Shown here: piece by piece, positions 38,588-47,341 of the stretch | Position numbering within the stretch: position 1 is the first letter of the stretch | How the letters are laid out: each line of letters starts with the position of its first letter | NCBI GenBank assembly: GCA_020025235.1 | Contig: JAHHSL010000007.1 | Span: 1-64,000, forward strand | Direction of reading: 5' to 3' | Source: Ruthenibacterium sp. | GTDB taxonomy: Bacteria > Bacillota > Clostridia > Oscillospirales > Ruminococcaceae | DNA: 64,000 nucleotides | The notes under the pieces: generated by a model | Database searches by the model: none | Seen by the model: only the letters and a program-made list of their open reading frames with translations | Told to the model about the DNA's origin: nothing | Translations under genes and position numbers: made by a program

Positions 38588-38616
38588 TTGCCGCTCGTTT
38601 GTCCGCAGGATAAACT
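38588..38616 (+). promoter_or_regulatory. Promoter of the permease-oxidoreductase operon
   Basis: TTGCCG (38588-38593), 17 bases, TAAACT (38611-38616). Both hexamers are imperfect, as expected for an activator-dependent promoter. Confidence 0.65.
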
Positions 38617-38678
38617 GAAAGACAGAATAAAACAGCACAAAAGCGAACTGCTGTATACAATCAGAAAGGATGGAACCT

Positions 38679-39647
38679 ATGCTTAAATCACGCACCGGCG
38701 CAGATTCCCAAACGGGTACTTCTTTGCGCAAAAAAGGCAACGCCAGCCGAAATCAGGACTTCAGCCTGATCCTTATGGCGCTTCCCATGATGATTTTCAT
38801 CACAATTTTCAACTATATCCCTATGGGCGGCATGTTTGTTGCCTTTAAGGATTACAGCTACCGTGACGGCATTCTCGGCAGCCCGTTCTGCGACCCGATT
38901 TACAAGAACTTTGAATTTGTTTTCAAATCCCCGGACACATGGCGCATCATCCGCAATACGCTTGGCTACAACCTTGTTTTTATTGTATCCACGCTTGTGA
39001 TTTCCGTCAGCATTGCACTGCTGCTCAACGAAATCAAAAGCCGCAAGGCACTGAAGGTCTACCAGACAACCATGTTTTTCCCTTCCTTCCTTTCCTGGGT
39101 CGTTGTATCCTACATTGTATATGCATTCCTGAACCCCCGTCTGGGCTATCTGAATGCGGTTGCCGCAAAGCTTGGCGGTGAAACACTGGACTGGTACAAT
39201 ACGCCGAACGCATGGATCGCCATTCTGATCGTGCTTCACATCTGGAAGGGCATCGGCATGAATGTTCTGATGTACTATGCAAGCATGCTGAGCATTGATT
39301 CCTCCTATTATGAAGCAGCTGCGATCGAAGGCGCCACACGTCTGCAGATGATCCGTAAAATCACACTGCCGTTTTTGTATCCGATGATGATTATTCTGAC
39401 GATCCTTGCAATCGGCAAGATCATGAACTCCGACTTCGGCCTGTTCTATCAAACCCCGATGAACTCGAAAACGCTGTATGAAACCACCGATGTTCTGGAT
39501 ACTTACGTTTACCGCGCCCTTATGGAAAACGGCAATATCGGCATGAGTTCAGCGGTCGGCTTTTTGAAATCTGTAATCGGGTTCCTTCTTGTTATGCTGA
39601 CAAACGGCATCGTCAAGAAAATCAACCCCGATTACGCATTGTATTGA
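38679..39647 (+). CDS. ABC transporter permease (LplB/UgpA type)
   Basis: Inner-membrane subunit of 322 residues, six helices. The first helix is LILMALPMMIFITIFNYIPM. The LplB-typical GGMFVAFKDYSYRDGI follows, and the EAA loop (YYEAAAIEGATRLQMIRKITLP) docks the ATPase. ATG at 38679 is chosen because AAAGGA overlaps the earlier ATG at 38670. It forms a pair with the next gene and should act with the lipoprotein at 31276. Likely cargo: oligosaccharides processed by the flanking hydrolases. Confidence 0.93.
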   Translation: MLKSRTGADSQTGTSLRKKGNASRNQDFSLILMALPMMIFITIFNYIPMGGMFVAFKDYSYRDGILGSPFCDPIYKNFEFVFKSPDTWRIIRNTLGYNLVFIVSTLVISVSIALLLNEIKSRKALKVYQTTMFFPSFLSWVVVSYIVYAFLNPRLGYLNAVAAKLGGETLDWYNTPNAWIAILIVLHIWKGIGMNVLMYYASMLSIDSSYYEAAAIEGATRLQMIRKITLPFLYPMMIILTILAIGKIMNSDFGLFYQTPMNSKTLYETTDVLDTYVYRALMENGNIGMSSAVGFLKSVIGFLLVMLTNGIVKKINPDYALY

Positions 39648-39669
39648 TGACAGGGGAAAGGAGATAAAA

Positions 39670-40560
39670 ATGGTTACCAACAACAAACACGAACGCATCG
39701 TAAAATTTTTCATCCATCTCTTTTTCATCATCCTGTCACTGATCTTCATCATCCCGATGTTTTCGATCATTTTGATCGCCCTGACCAGTGAACAGTCCAT
39801 TACGGCAGAAGGCTATCCCTTCTTCTTCCGGGAACTGGACTGGACGGCCTTCAAGTACATTCTGGATAACCCGAAAACCATTCTGGATTCCTATAAGGTG
39901 ACGATCATCATTTCCTTCGGCGGCACCTTTCTGTATCTGATTATGGCAAGCATGGCCGCCTATGTCATTTCCCGCAAAAATTTCCGCTACGCCGGAAAAA
40001 TCACGTTGTTTTTCTTCTTTACCATGCTGTTCAGCGGCGGTCTTGTGCCTTCCTATATTCTGTACACAAACGTGCTGCATCTGAAAAACACCTACGCCGC
40101 CATGATTTTCCCTCTGCTTGGCAACGTTTGGTATATGATGATGCTGAAAACCTTTATGAAGGAGATCCCGAACGAGATCATCGAATCCGCACGCATCGAC
40201 GGCGCCGGACACTGGACCATTTATGCACGCTTCATCCTGCCGCTTTCCAAGCCGGCGCTGGCCACGATCGGCCTGCTGCATTTGCTGGACGGCTGGAACA
40301 GCTGGAACCCCGCCATGCTTTACATCAGCGACCGTCATAAATATCCGCTTCAGTATCTGCTGCAGGTCATGCTGCGCAACATCATGGAAATCATGAAGGA
40401 TATGCAGAACAACACGGTGCTGGGTTCCGCAGCCAATATCCCAAGCGAATCGGTTCGTATGGCTATGTGTATTCTTGCTGTCGGCCCGATGCTGTTCATT
40501 TTCCCGTTCTTCCAAAAATATTTCACACGCGGTCTTACGGTCGGCGCCGTCAAGGGCTGA
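39670..40560 (+). CDS. ABC transporter permease (LplC/YtcP type)
   Basis: Inner-membrane subunit of 296 residues and partner of the preceding permease. Six helices; the EAA motif is EIPNEIIESARIDGAGHWTIYARFILPLSKPALA. The C-terminal SVRMAMCILAVGPMLFIFPFFQKYFTRGLTVGAVKG is characteristic of LplC. GAAAGGAG precedes the ATG. No ATP-binding subunit is encoded in the window, so a shared MsmX/MsmK-like ATPase is expected elsewhere. Confidence 0.94.
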   Translation: MVTNNKHERIVKFFIHLFFIILSLIFIIPMFSIILIALTSEQSITAEGYPFFFRELDWTAFKYILDNPKTILDSYKVTIIISFGGTFLYLIMASMAAYVISRKNFRYAGKITLFFFFTMLFSGGLVPSYILYTNVLHLKNTYAAMIFPLLGNVWYMMMLKTFMKEIPNEIIESARIDGAGHWTIYARFILPLSKPALATIGLLHLLDGWNSWNPAMLYISDRHKYPLQYLLQVMLRNIMEIMKDMQNNTVLGSAANIPSESVRMAMCILAVGPMLFIFPFFQKYFTRGLTVGAVKG

Positions 40561-40599
40561 TCCGCAGCTTTCCCGCAAAAGCGAAGGAGCTCTCTTAAA

Positions 40600-41859
40600 A
40601 TGGAAAAAATCGTAAAAGCGATCCTGATCGGCGCCGGTCAGCGCGGCGCACAGGTTTACGGCGCATATGCACTTCAAAATCCCCGGGCGATCCGCTTTGT
40701 GGCAGTGGCCGAACCGGATAAAGAACGCCGCGAGGCCTTTGCCAAAGACCACGGAATTGCCGCGGAAAACGTATTCGAGGACTGGCACGCACTGCTCGAT
40801 CACGAAAAAAAGGCCGATTGTGCCTTTATCTGCACACAGGACAACCAGCATATAGAACCGGCCATGAAGGCATTGGATCTCGGCTATCACATCGTTATGG
40901 AAAAACCCATGAGCCAGCATGCCGATGAGCTGACCGCACTGCGCGACAAAGCACACCGGCTGGGCCGGCTTGTTACCGTATGCCATGTCCTGCGCTATAC
41001 TCCGTTCTTCAGCAAAGTCAAAGAGATTCTCGACTCCGGAGTGATCGGCAAGGTGGAAAGCATCCAGCAGATCGAAAATGTGGGCTACTGGCATCAGGCG
41101 CACAGCTTTGTGCGCGGCAACTGGCGGCGCGAGGATGAAACAAGCTCTATGATCATGCAGAAATCCTGCCATGATATGGATATCCTTCTTTGGATGGCCG
41201 GCAGCCACTGTGCGCGTGTTTCCTCATTCGGCAGCCTGAATCATTTTAAAGCGGAAAACGCCCCCGCGGGTGCGCCGATGTATTGTCTGGACGGCTGCCC
41301 CGCCGCCGATTCCTGCCCGTACAATGCCGAGCGGATCTATCTGCGGGATACCGGGGTGCACGTTCCGGTCATCCGCAAGGTGGTCAGCTTGGAAAACACC
41401 GATGAATCCGTGCGCAATGCACTGCGCCGCGGCCCGTACGGACGCTGTGTGTATCACTGCGACAACACGGTTGTCGATCATCAGGTGGTCAATCTGGAAT
41501 TTGAGGACGGGATCACCGCCTCGTTCACCATGTGCGGCTTCACATGGGAAGGCAGCCGCACCGTCAAGATCATGGGCACTATGGGACAGATTGCCGGCGA
41601 CGTCGAAGAAAACAAAATCACGGTCACGCTGTTTGCCGGCGGAAAACAGACCGTTTATAACCTGGATGCCGATCCCGAGGGTCATTCCGGCGGGGATAAA
41701 GGCTTTATGGAGGACGTCGTTCGTCAGATCCGCTCTGACGGCGCTTACACCGGGCGCTCGCAGGTTGCCGGTTCCGTAGAAGGCCACCTGATCGCCCTTG
41801 CCGCCGAAAAATCACGTCTGAGCCGAAAGACCATTGAAATGAGCGATTTTATCGGCTGA
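40600..41859 (+). CDS. Gfo/Idh/MocA family oxidoreductase with cysteine insert (copy 1)
   Basis: 419 residues. N-terminal Rossmann fold (AILIGAGQRGAQVYGAYAL, weak GxGxxG), the family EKPMSQH motif with its catalytic Lys, and HVLRYTPFFSKVKEI. NVGYWHQAHSFVRGNWRRED and the SCHDMDIL helix follow. A cysteine-rich insert, CLDGCPAADSCPY, occurs around residues 228-240. It follows the permeases by 40 bases, with GAAGGAG upstream. The family oxidises sugar or polyol hydroxyls with NAD(P); some members (GH109, GH179 types) cleave glycosides through a transient oxidation. The substrate is unknown. Confidence 0.87.
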   Translation: MEKIVKAILIGAGQRGAQVYGAYALQNPRAIRFVAVAEPDKERREAFAKDHGIAAENVFEDWHALLDHEKKADCAFICTQDNQHIEPAMKALDLGYHIVMEKPMSQHADELTALRDKAHRLGRLVTVCHVLRYTPFFSKVKEILDSGVIGKVESIQQIENVGYWHQAHSFVRGNWRREDETSSMIMQKSCHDMDILLWMAGSHCARVSSFGSLNHFKAENAPAGAPMYCLDGCPAADSCPYNAERIYLRDTGVHVPVIRKVVSLENTDESVRNALRRGPYGRCVYHCDNTVVDHQVVNLEFEDGITASFTMCGFTWEGSRTVKIMGTMGQIAGDVEENKITVTLFAGGKQTVYNLDADPEGHSGGDKGFMEDVVRQIRSDGAYTGRSQVAGSVEGHLIALAAEKSRLSRKTIEMSDFIG

Positions 41860-41957
41860 TGTTCCGCGATGCCCCGCCGGCAGCATCCGGCCTGTTTGCT
41901 GCCCTGCGGCTTTCCGATTTACCAAACACTCCATTCCAATACCCGGCACAAAGCAGC

Positions 41958-41990
41958 AGCCCCGGTCGAAAATTCGACCGGGGCTGTTGT
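41958..41990 (+). terminator. Terminator-like hairpin after the permease operon
   Basis: A perfect 13-bp stem AGCCCCGGTCGAA / TTCGACCGGGGCT, with only a loose T-rich tail (TGTTGTCTT). Confidence 0.6.
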
Positions 41991-42020
41991 CTTACACCTG
42001 TATCTGCCGCCGCAGCGCAT

Positions 42021-42320
42021 TCAGTAAAACTTCCGTTTTGTTTTCAAAAGGATCAGCACCAGAACTGCGCTGATGAGCACAAGGCTCAGTAAAATCCACG
42101 GCATCACAGCTTCAAAGCCTTCCCCGAAATCCGAAACCGCCTGCTGCATCACTTCCTGCGGAACTTCCTGCATATCGGAATAGGCTGCTTCCTGCGCGCT
42201 TTGGGAAGAAGCTGCGCCCGATGACTGCCCGGATGCCGCATACACCGGCAGCACCCCGATGCTTAAAAGGCATACCAGCAAAACACCGCAGACGATCGTG
42301 CGGATCTTTTGTTTTTTCAT
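42021..42320 (-). CDS. Small exported or membrane protein, unknown function
   Basis: 99 residues. A classical signal sequence (basic MKKQKIR, then a hydrophobic stretch, cleavage around VYAASG) is followed by a Ser/Gln/Ala-rich segment, an acidic part (EVPQEVMQQAVSDFGEGFE) and one C-terminal membrane helix (ILLSLVLISAVLVLILL) ending in KTKRKFY. AAAAGGAG lies about 11 bases before the ATG. It starts 15 bases after the propeller-enzyme gene, so it is the third gene of a GH89-propeller-small protein unit. No recognisable family. Confidence 0.7.
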   Translation of the reverse strand: MKKQKIRTIVCGVLLVCLLSIGVLPVYAASGQSSGAASSQSAQEAAYSDMQEVPQEVMQQAVSDFGEGFEAVMPWILLSLVLISAVLVLILLKTKRKFY

Positions 42321-42335
42321 CTCATATCACTCCTT

Positions 42336-43373
42336 TTAAAATTTGAGCGGGATCGCCATGTTCCATGTGTTTTCTGCATCCAGAAAGCTGTCGGTTCCGT
42401 CAGACGCCGCAAAGAACATGCAGATCGGCCTGCCGTCCTCAAACAGGATAAACGGCCGATCCAGATTTCCCATGGTTCGGATGCCGCCGTCATCCCACAG
42501 CACACGGCGGGAATAAGCGCAGCGCCCCGGCTCTGCCTTCCATACCTTCCCGTCGCGGGAATGAGCGTAGGCTCCGCCGTGCCGTTCGCCGCAGACGCTG
42601 CCCGTCATATCCTTTGCAATCATGTGCATTCCCTGCGCATCACGCCAGATAAACGGGTCTTCCAGCACAACCTCTGTGCCGAAAAGCGGCTGATCCGACA
42701 CCGGGACATACGGCCCCTGCCATCCGGGTGCGCCAGCAGCACCCAGCTGCATCCCGCCGTGGATATGTCCGCCGGGATAATCCGGACCGGGACGCACCCC
42801 CACACTTTTATAAACCAGAACAACGCTTCCATCCTCCTGGATGCACGGTGCCGGATTGGAAACATAAAGATTGTCGAACCGATCCGGACGCGGCCTGAGG
42901 ATCGGTTCATCCAGCCGCTTCCACGGGCCGAACACGCTGGCTGAAAAGGCCATTCCGATGCGCTTTCCGGCGCGCGCCACGTCAGTGCGCAGATCCTGCA
43001 CCGAAACGCGGTCATCCTCTGCCGGCGCCGGGAACGGAAACGTCGTTCCGATGTAATACAGTACATACATGCCGTTTTGCCGTGTGATGTGCGGGTTGTG
43101 GACAGCCATACCGTCCCAGTACTGCTGCCCGCGTGCCGTCAGCACCACCTCTTCAAACGTGTATGGCCCCTGCGGTGTATCAGACGCCGCCCGCACGATT
43201 TCGGAACCGAACAGCCAGCCCGGATGCATCGGCTGTGTTTTTTTCCAGCGGGAGGCAAACATATGATATCTGCCGTCTTCTCCTTTGATTACCGAGCCGC
43301 ACCACACCCAGTATCCTTCCATACGAAAGCCGCCGCAGACCGGTGCCGGCAGCATTGCAGAGCGAAAGTCCAA
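42336..43373 (-). CDS. Five-bladed beta-propeller glycoside hydrolase-like protein (GH43/GH117-like fold)
   Basis: 345 residues. Blade repeats are seen: WCGSVIKGEDGRYHMFASRW, AVHNPHITRQNGMYVLYYIG, NPAPCIQEDGSVVLVYKS, EDPFIWRDAQGMHMIAKD and RPFILFEDGRPICMFFAA. The DP and NP turns resemble GH43/GH32/GH117 superfamily members. Acidic candidates include Glu of VLEDPFIW, but the family-defining triad cannot be assigned. No signal peptide. The start is TTG at 43373, 7 bases after AAAGGAGG, with no ATG nearby. It lies 64 bases downstream of the GH89 gene and is presumably co-transcribed. Substrate unknown. Confidence 0.72.
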   Translation of the reverse strand: MDFRSAMLPAPVCGGFRMEGYWVWCGSVIKGEDGRYHMFASRWKKTQPMHPGWLFGSEIVRAASDTPQGPYTFEEVVLTARGQQYWDGMAVHNPHITRQNGMYVLYYIGTTFPFPAPAEDDRVSVQDLRTDVARAGKRIGMAFSASVFGPWKRLDEPILRPRPDRFDNLYVSNPAPCIQEDGSVVLVYKSVGVRPGPDYPGGHIHGGMQLGAAGAPGWQGPYVPVSDQPLFGTEVVLEDPFIWRDAQGMHMIAKDMTGSVCGERHGGAYAHSRDGKVWKAEPGRCAYSRRVLWDDGGIRTMGNLDRPFILFEDGRPICMFFAASDGTDSFLDAENTWNMAIPLKF

Positions 43374-43437
43374 AAAAATGCCTCCTTTATAATCAGTGTA
43401 CTGTTTTTCTTATCCCGGATGCTCCTGCTGCGTGTTT

Positions 43438-46400
43438 TCAGGGCTGACAATCCGCTGTTTTTGCTTTCTTTTGCAGACTGCACAGCACATCATACAGCTT
43501 CCAGTAGGCCGCGCCCACACTTTCCGGTGATGTATGAAGCTCTTTTGCCGCAGAAACCGCCGATGCAAGCCGCACAGAATCTTCCTCGTTGGAATAAAGC
43601 GGTTCCCGGCTCTGCGCAAACCGCACAAGTTCCCCCAGCCATTGTTCGCTCATGCGCGCATCCCGTCCGCCGTATGCGCGAATTGCACTGATCTCTGCCG
43701 GTTTTGCCGATTTTGCCGAAACTCTGATATAGCGCGCCGTTCTGTCGTGGGCTGCATATTTTTTCAGCTGCGGCTGCCTGATGTATGCCGAAACGGCAAA
43801 CCAGTCTTTTCCATCTTCACTGACCGAAATTTCAAAGCAATCGTCCTCTGCTTTTGTTTCCACTTCCAGAACGGAAAGCTGAAAAACGCCGATCAGATCC
43901 AAAATGATCCCCCGTCCGGACCCCTGCACGCTTATCCTGCCGCTGCGGGACAATTCTTTTTTCGGGCTGCTGCCGTCTGCCGGATAACAAAGCGCATATG
44001 CGGCAAGATCGCCGATCTCCGGCGCAAGGATCTTCCCGACCGCGCAGTCCCCCAGCACCTGTGTCACTGCCGTCAAAACGGCCTGCGGGGAATCATCTGC
44101 CGTGCGGATATAGTGCTGCTGTGCCAAGATCCAGTGCCAGTAAAGCTCAAAGCATTCCTCTTTGCCGAAATCCGGCACCGGCGTTCCTGTCTCGAGCTGT
44201 TTTTGCACATCCTCTAAAAAGCCGCTCCAGATACGCGTATTCAGATCCTGAAAAATCCCTTCATAATACCGATATCCATAATCCTTCAAATTGCGCATAT
44301 GCGTTTTGCGCGACGCCCATGTTGTAATCAGTGCCTTTGCGTTCAGCGAAAACAGATCCTCGCTGAAATCATCGTAGCGCGCACCGAAATCCTGCGCACG
44401 CCCGATCCATTCGCCGCCCAGCAGTTCTTTTTGTGTTGCAAGCACCCGGTTCATCACGTCAAAGCAGTGAAGGAACGCCTTTTTCTCGTGTGCGAACCGA
44501 ACCGCATCGCCGCTTTCCCGTGCATCCAGCACACGGTTATACTGCAAAACCGAATAATTGCTCACCTGCTGAACCGCAAGCTCGGTCAGATCATACCGAT
44601 AACCCGGGCTTTCCTTCAGGCTGTCAAATTCCTCCAAAAGCAGACGCAGCGCTTTTTCCAGATTATCAGCACCGTAAAGGATGTTCTGCCTGCGCACATC
44701 CCCGGGCACATGCAGCCGCAGCCCAAACAGCTCCGTTGTGCAGGGAACGCCGTAATTGTAGTTCGCATTTTTCAGGATCTCCCATGCTTTCCGGGCTTTT
44801 TTGCTGCCTTTGCCATAGCGGCGGCACAGATAGCCGTCCAGCCAGCGATCCAGATCGAAGGTATCCGGATCGGCCCACGCCAGCGTGTAGATCAGATCAT
44901 ACACCACGGGGTTATCATACTGCGCTTCGGAAATCACACCCAGACCCGCCATGCAGCTGCATTCCTTTCGGGCGTCCATGATTTTTTCCGTCATGAGTTT
45001 CAGCTGTCCGTGCATGGATGGATTCCCGCCGAAATTTCCCAGCAGACACCATGCCCAGCTCGTTTTCCCAAATTCCGGCATACCCAGCCGGATGCGTTCA
45101 TAATTGCAGCCGCTTTCGATCGGATATTTGATAAGATCCACGATCAGCACATGCTCACGCCGCTGTCCGCGCATGCCCTCCAGCAGCTTCTCCGTCGGAT
45201 TTTTCAGCCACGCCTGCACGACCCAAACGGCCCTGGGGTCATACCGAAGCAGCGATGTCAGAAAATTCTGCGCGATCACACTGTCATCCAGCCCCTGTGG
45301 GATCGTATACGCCTCGTGAAACGGATCGGCCGCATAGTAATGGTTTTCGGTACCGTATACAAATTCCTGCGCCTTGTAAAACAGCGCGGCATACCGTGCA
45401 TATGCCGGGTCGGAAGGGGCGATCATGGGCGGGCGGGGAAGGGCGGCCCAGCTTCCCATGTCAAGGATTTCCGCATCGTGTCGGTATTCCCGAAAATCGG
45501 AAGGCACCATGCCGCCGTACCCCTGAAGCACCGTGCTCATCCCAAGGGAAGTTCGCCAGCGCTGTGCACTCCGGGCAAATTCCAGCCGGTCTTTGATGTA
45601 TCCATCGGGAAGCGGTCCGCCGAAACGCTCCATGTTCATCATACACTGCCACGGAGCATAGGCAGGGCCGGTCAGAACATTCTTTGCCGCGTCAAACGTA
45701 TAGCCGCAATTCATCAGGAATCGGATCCATACCGCTTCCTGTCCGGCCACATCCAAAACAACGTTTACCCCGTTCAGCGCAAGCCAGTCCAGCTCCCGCT
45801 GCCACTGCTGCCTGTCAAAAAAAGCAAAGGTATACGCCGCAGCGCAATAATTGAACGCATATCGCACCGGACAATCCGTCTGCCGGAAAACCGGTTTTCC
45901 CACCGGCACCGCCGCTTTGGGCACTTTTCCCTGTATCGTCTGTTCGGAAACCTGCACGTTCAGAAAATATTGATAATAATGGTTCAGCCCACAGGCAACA
46001 GAAAGGCCGATATCCCCCCGGATACGGATTTTTCCGTCCTGTGTATCGGAAATTTCAAACCAGTTTTTGCGGGTATCTTCCGGCGTTTTTTCCAGTTCCA
46101 GCACAAATCGGGAACGGTACGCTTTTCCAATTGTCCGGTCGATGATCCCATACACGTTTTCGATCGTTTCCTGTTCGGTAACGGCTGCCGCATACCCGGT
46201 ATCCCGATAATCCAAAACTCCGAGGATCTCTTCCATGGAGCCGGTCCGGATCGCCCCGGCACCCTGACAAAGCGGCGTGCCGTAAGCGCGCACACCGGAC
46301 AGATACGCTCTGCAGTTTTCATCCGGATCGGCATAGCCCTGTGTGTATTCCAGGCTGATGCGAAGGATCCGGCAGTTCACCGGCGTTTCCAGAACAAACG

Positions 46401-46755
46401 TTTCCCCTGCGGCTGCCGCAGGACGGTCGTTTCGTTTTTGAAGGATGCGGTCATACCGCACGCCATCTGTACTTGCATAAATCGTATAATAAAAAATCTT
46501 GTTCTCCGGCTGGACGATAACGATCTTTTCCAGCCTGTGCACAGCCAGCAAGTCAATGTCCACACAGGCGGGGAACAGCTCCGCGCTCCAGCAGGCCTGC
46601 GCACCGCCGTCCGTTATCCGCTGCACATCGCCGCCCGGCATATTGCTGCGCACCGGTTTATGGTACGCAATATTGGCCGGATCGTGCGGATCGATCTCCG
46701 CTTTTTCCCAAAACGGCATCCCGGCCTGCCGCCGTGATCGGTTTGCATCGCACAT
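43438..46755 (-). CDS. GH89 family alpha-N-acetylglucosaminidase
   Basis: 1105 residues. The GH89 core begins near AFNYCAAAYTFAFFDRQQWQRELDWLALNGVN, then GQEAVWIRFL and GPLPDGYIKDRL. The two catalytic Glu of the family are in ADPFHE (about residue 481) and ISEAQYDNPVVYD (about 610), close to their positions in the clostridial homologue. Discoidin-like (F5/8C or CBM32-type) modules flank it at both ends. The enzyme would release terminal alpha-GlcNAc, as on gastric-type mucin O-glycans. No signal peptide. ATG at 46755 is preferred to the GTG at 46767, which abuts the AGGAAAGG site. Confidence 0.93.
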   Translation of the reverse strand: MCDANRSRRQAGMPFWEKAEIDPHDPANIAYHKPVRSNMPGGDVQRITDGGAQACWSAELFPACVDIDLLAVHRLEKIVIVQPENKIFYYTIYASTDGVRYDRILQKRNDRPAAAAGETFVLETPVNCRILRISLEYTQGYADPDENCRAYLSGVRAYGTPLCQGAGAIRTGSMEEILGVLDYRDTGYAAAVTEQETIENVYGIIDRTIGKAYRSRFVLELEKTPEDTRKNWFEISDTQDGKIRIRGDIGLSVACGLNHYYQYFLNVQVSEQTIQGKVPKAAVPVGKPVFRQTDCPVRYAFNYCAAAYTFAFFDRQQWQRELDWLALNGVNVVLDVAGQEAVWIRFLMNCGYTFDAAKNVLTGPAYAPWQCMMNMERFGGPLPDGYIKDRLEFARSAQRWRTSLGMSTVLQGYGGMVPSDFREYRHDAEILDMGSWAALPRPPMIAPSDPAYARYAALFYKAQEFVYGTENHYYAADPFHEAYTIPQGLDDSVIAQNFLTSLLRYDPRAVWVVQAWLKNPTEKLLEGMRGQRREHVLIVDLIKYPIESGCNYERIRLGMPEFGKTSWAWCLLGNFGGNPSMHGQLKLMTEKIMDARKECSCMAGLGVISEAQYDNPVVYDLIYTLAWADPDTFDLDRWLDGYLCRRYGKGSKKARKAWEILKNANYNYGVPCTTELFGLRLHVPGDVRRQNILYGADNLEKALRLLLEEFDSLKESPGYRYDLTELAVQQVSNYSVLQYNRVLDARESGDAVRFAHEKKAFLHCFDVMNRVLATQKELLGGEWIGRAQDFGARYDDFSEDLFSLNAKALITTWASRKTHMRNLKDYGYRYYEGIFQDLNTRIWSGFLEDVQKQLETGTPVPDFGKEECFELYWHWILAQQHYIRTADDSPQAVLTAVTQVLGDCAVGKILAPEIGDLAAYALCYPADGSSPKKELSRSGRISVQGSGRGIILDLIGVFQLSVLEVETKAEDDCFEISVSEDGKDWFAVSAYIRQPQLKKYAAHDRTARYIRVSAKSAKPAEISAIRAYGGRDARMSEQWLGELVRFAQSREPLYSNEEDSVRLASAVSAAKELHTSPESVGAAYWKLYDVLCSLQKKAKTADCQP

Positions 46756-46862
46756 CTCTTTTTCCACCTTTCCTGCCGGCCTGAAAGCCGGTTCTCTTAT
46801 CGCGGCAGCACCGTGAAACCTTCCCGCGCAGCTTCCGCTTTTTACAGTTTCTCCATATTACC

Positions 46863-46890
46863 AGTATAACAAAGCCTAACAATTTCAAAA
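46863..46890 (-). promoter_or_regulatory. Promoter of the GH89 operon
   Basis: Minus strand: TTTTGA (46885-46890), 16 bases, TATACT (46863-46868). Upstream lies GAAAACAGCGAT, a 12-base string also present upstream of the binding-protein promoter. Confidence 0.6.
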
Positions 46891-46940
46891 CGGACAATAA
46901 TCGCTGTTTTCCATAAGTGCGGGTATAAAATTCAATAATA

Positions 46941-46947
46941 AGTTCAA
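46941..46947 (-). promoter_or_regulatory. TTGAACT box upstream of the GH89 promoter
   Basis: TTGAACT on the minus strand, 57 bases before the -35 (58 at the binding-protein and permease promoters). A degenerate TTGAATT follows 12 bases later. The remaining intergenic DNA (46956-47198) is AT-rich with no gene visible. Confidence 0.4.
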
Positions 46948-47198
46948 AAAAGCAGCGGCACATTTCCCGTCTTTGCCTTCCCGCCCCTTTCCGTTTGCAT
47001 CTTCCGAGATGCCGCCCGTCCAGCATACCGTATATAATCAAAAAAAATATATATTTTATACCGCAGTATTTTTTATAAAAACGGCTAAATTGCTGATAAA
47101 AACAAAATTCCAGTCATTTTAAAAAGCGCAGTCAAATATTTTTGTTTTGCTTTTTTTGCAGCATTTTTCCACGAAAAACCCGGCCGGGGACGGCTTTG

Positions 47199-47227
47199 TT
47201 GACTTCCTCTTTGAAACAGCGTATACT
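47199..47227 (+). promoter_or_regulatory. Promoter of the GH27 gene
   Basis: TTGACT (47199-47204), 17 bases, TATACT (47222-47227): near consensus. No TTGAACC box lies immediately upstream, so this unit may be regulated differently. Confidence 0.75.
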
Positions 47228-47341
47228 TTGCCCACAAACGCAGGCTTTTCCCATTCCCGGCCAATACCGCTTGCCGCAAAGCCGGATTTTCCGGCGCACG
47301 CGGCGGCCTGCCGATCTTAAAACGTTTACGGAGGAAAAACT

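Noticed and set aside
44299..46737. Open frame of about 810 codons antisense to GH89
   Set aside because: Composition typical of a shadow frame; the opposite strand encodes both catalytic motifs of GH89.
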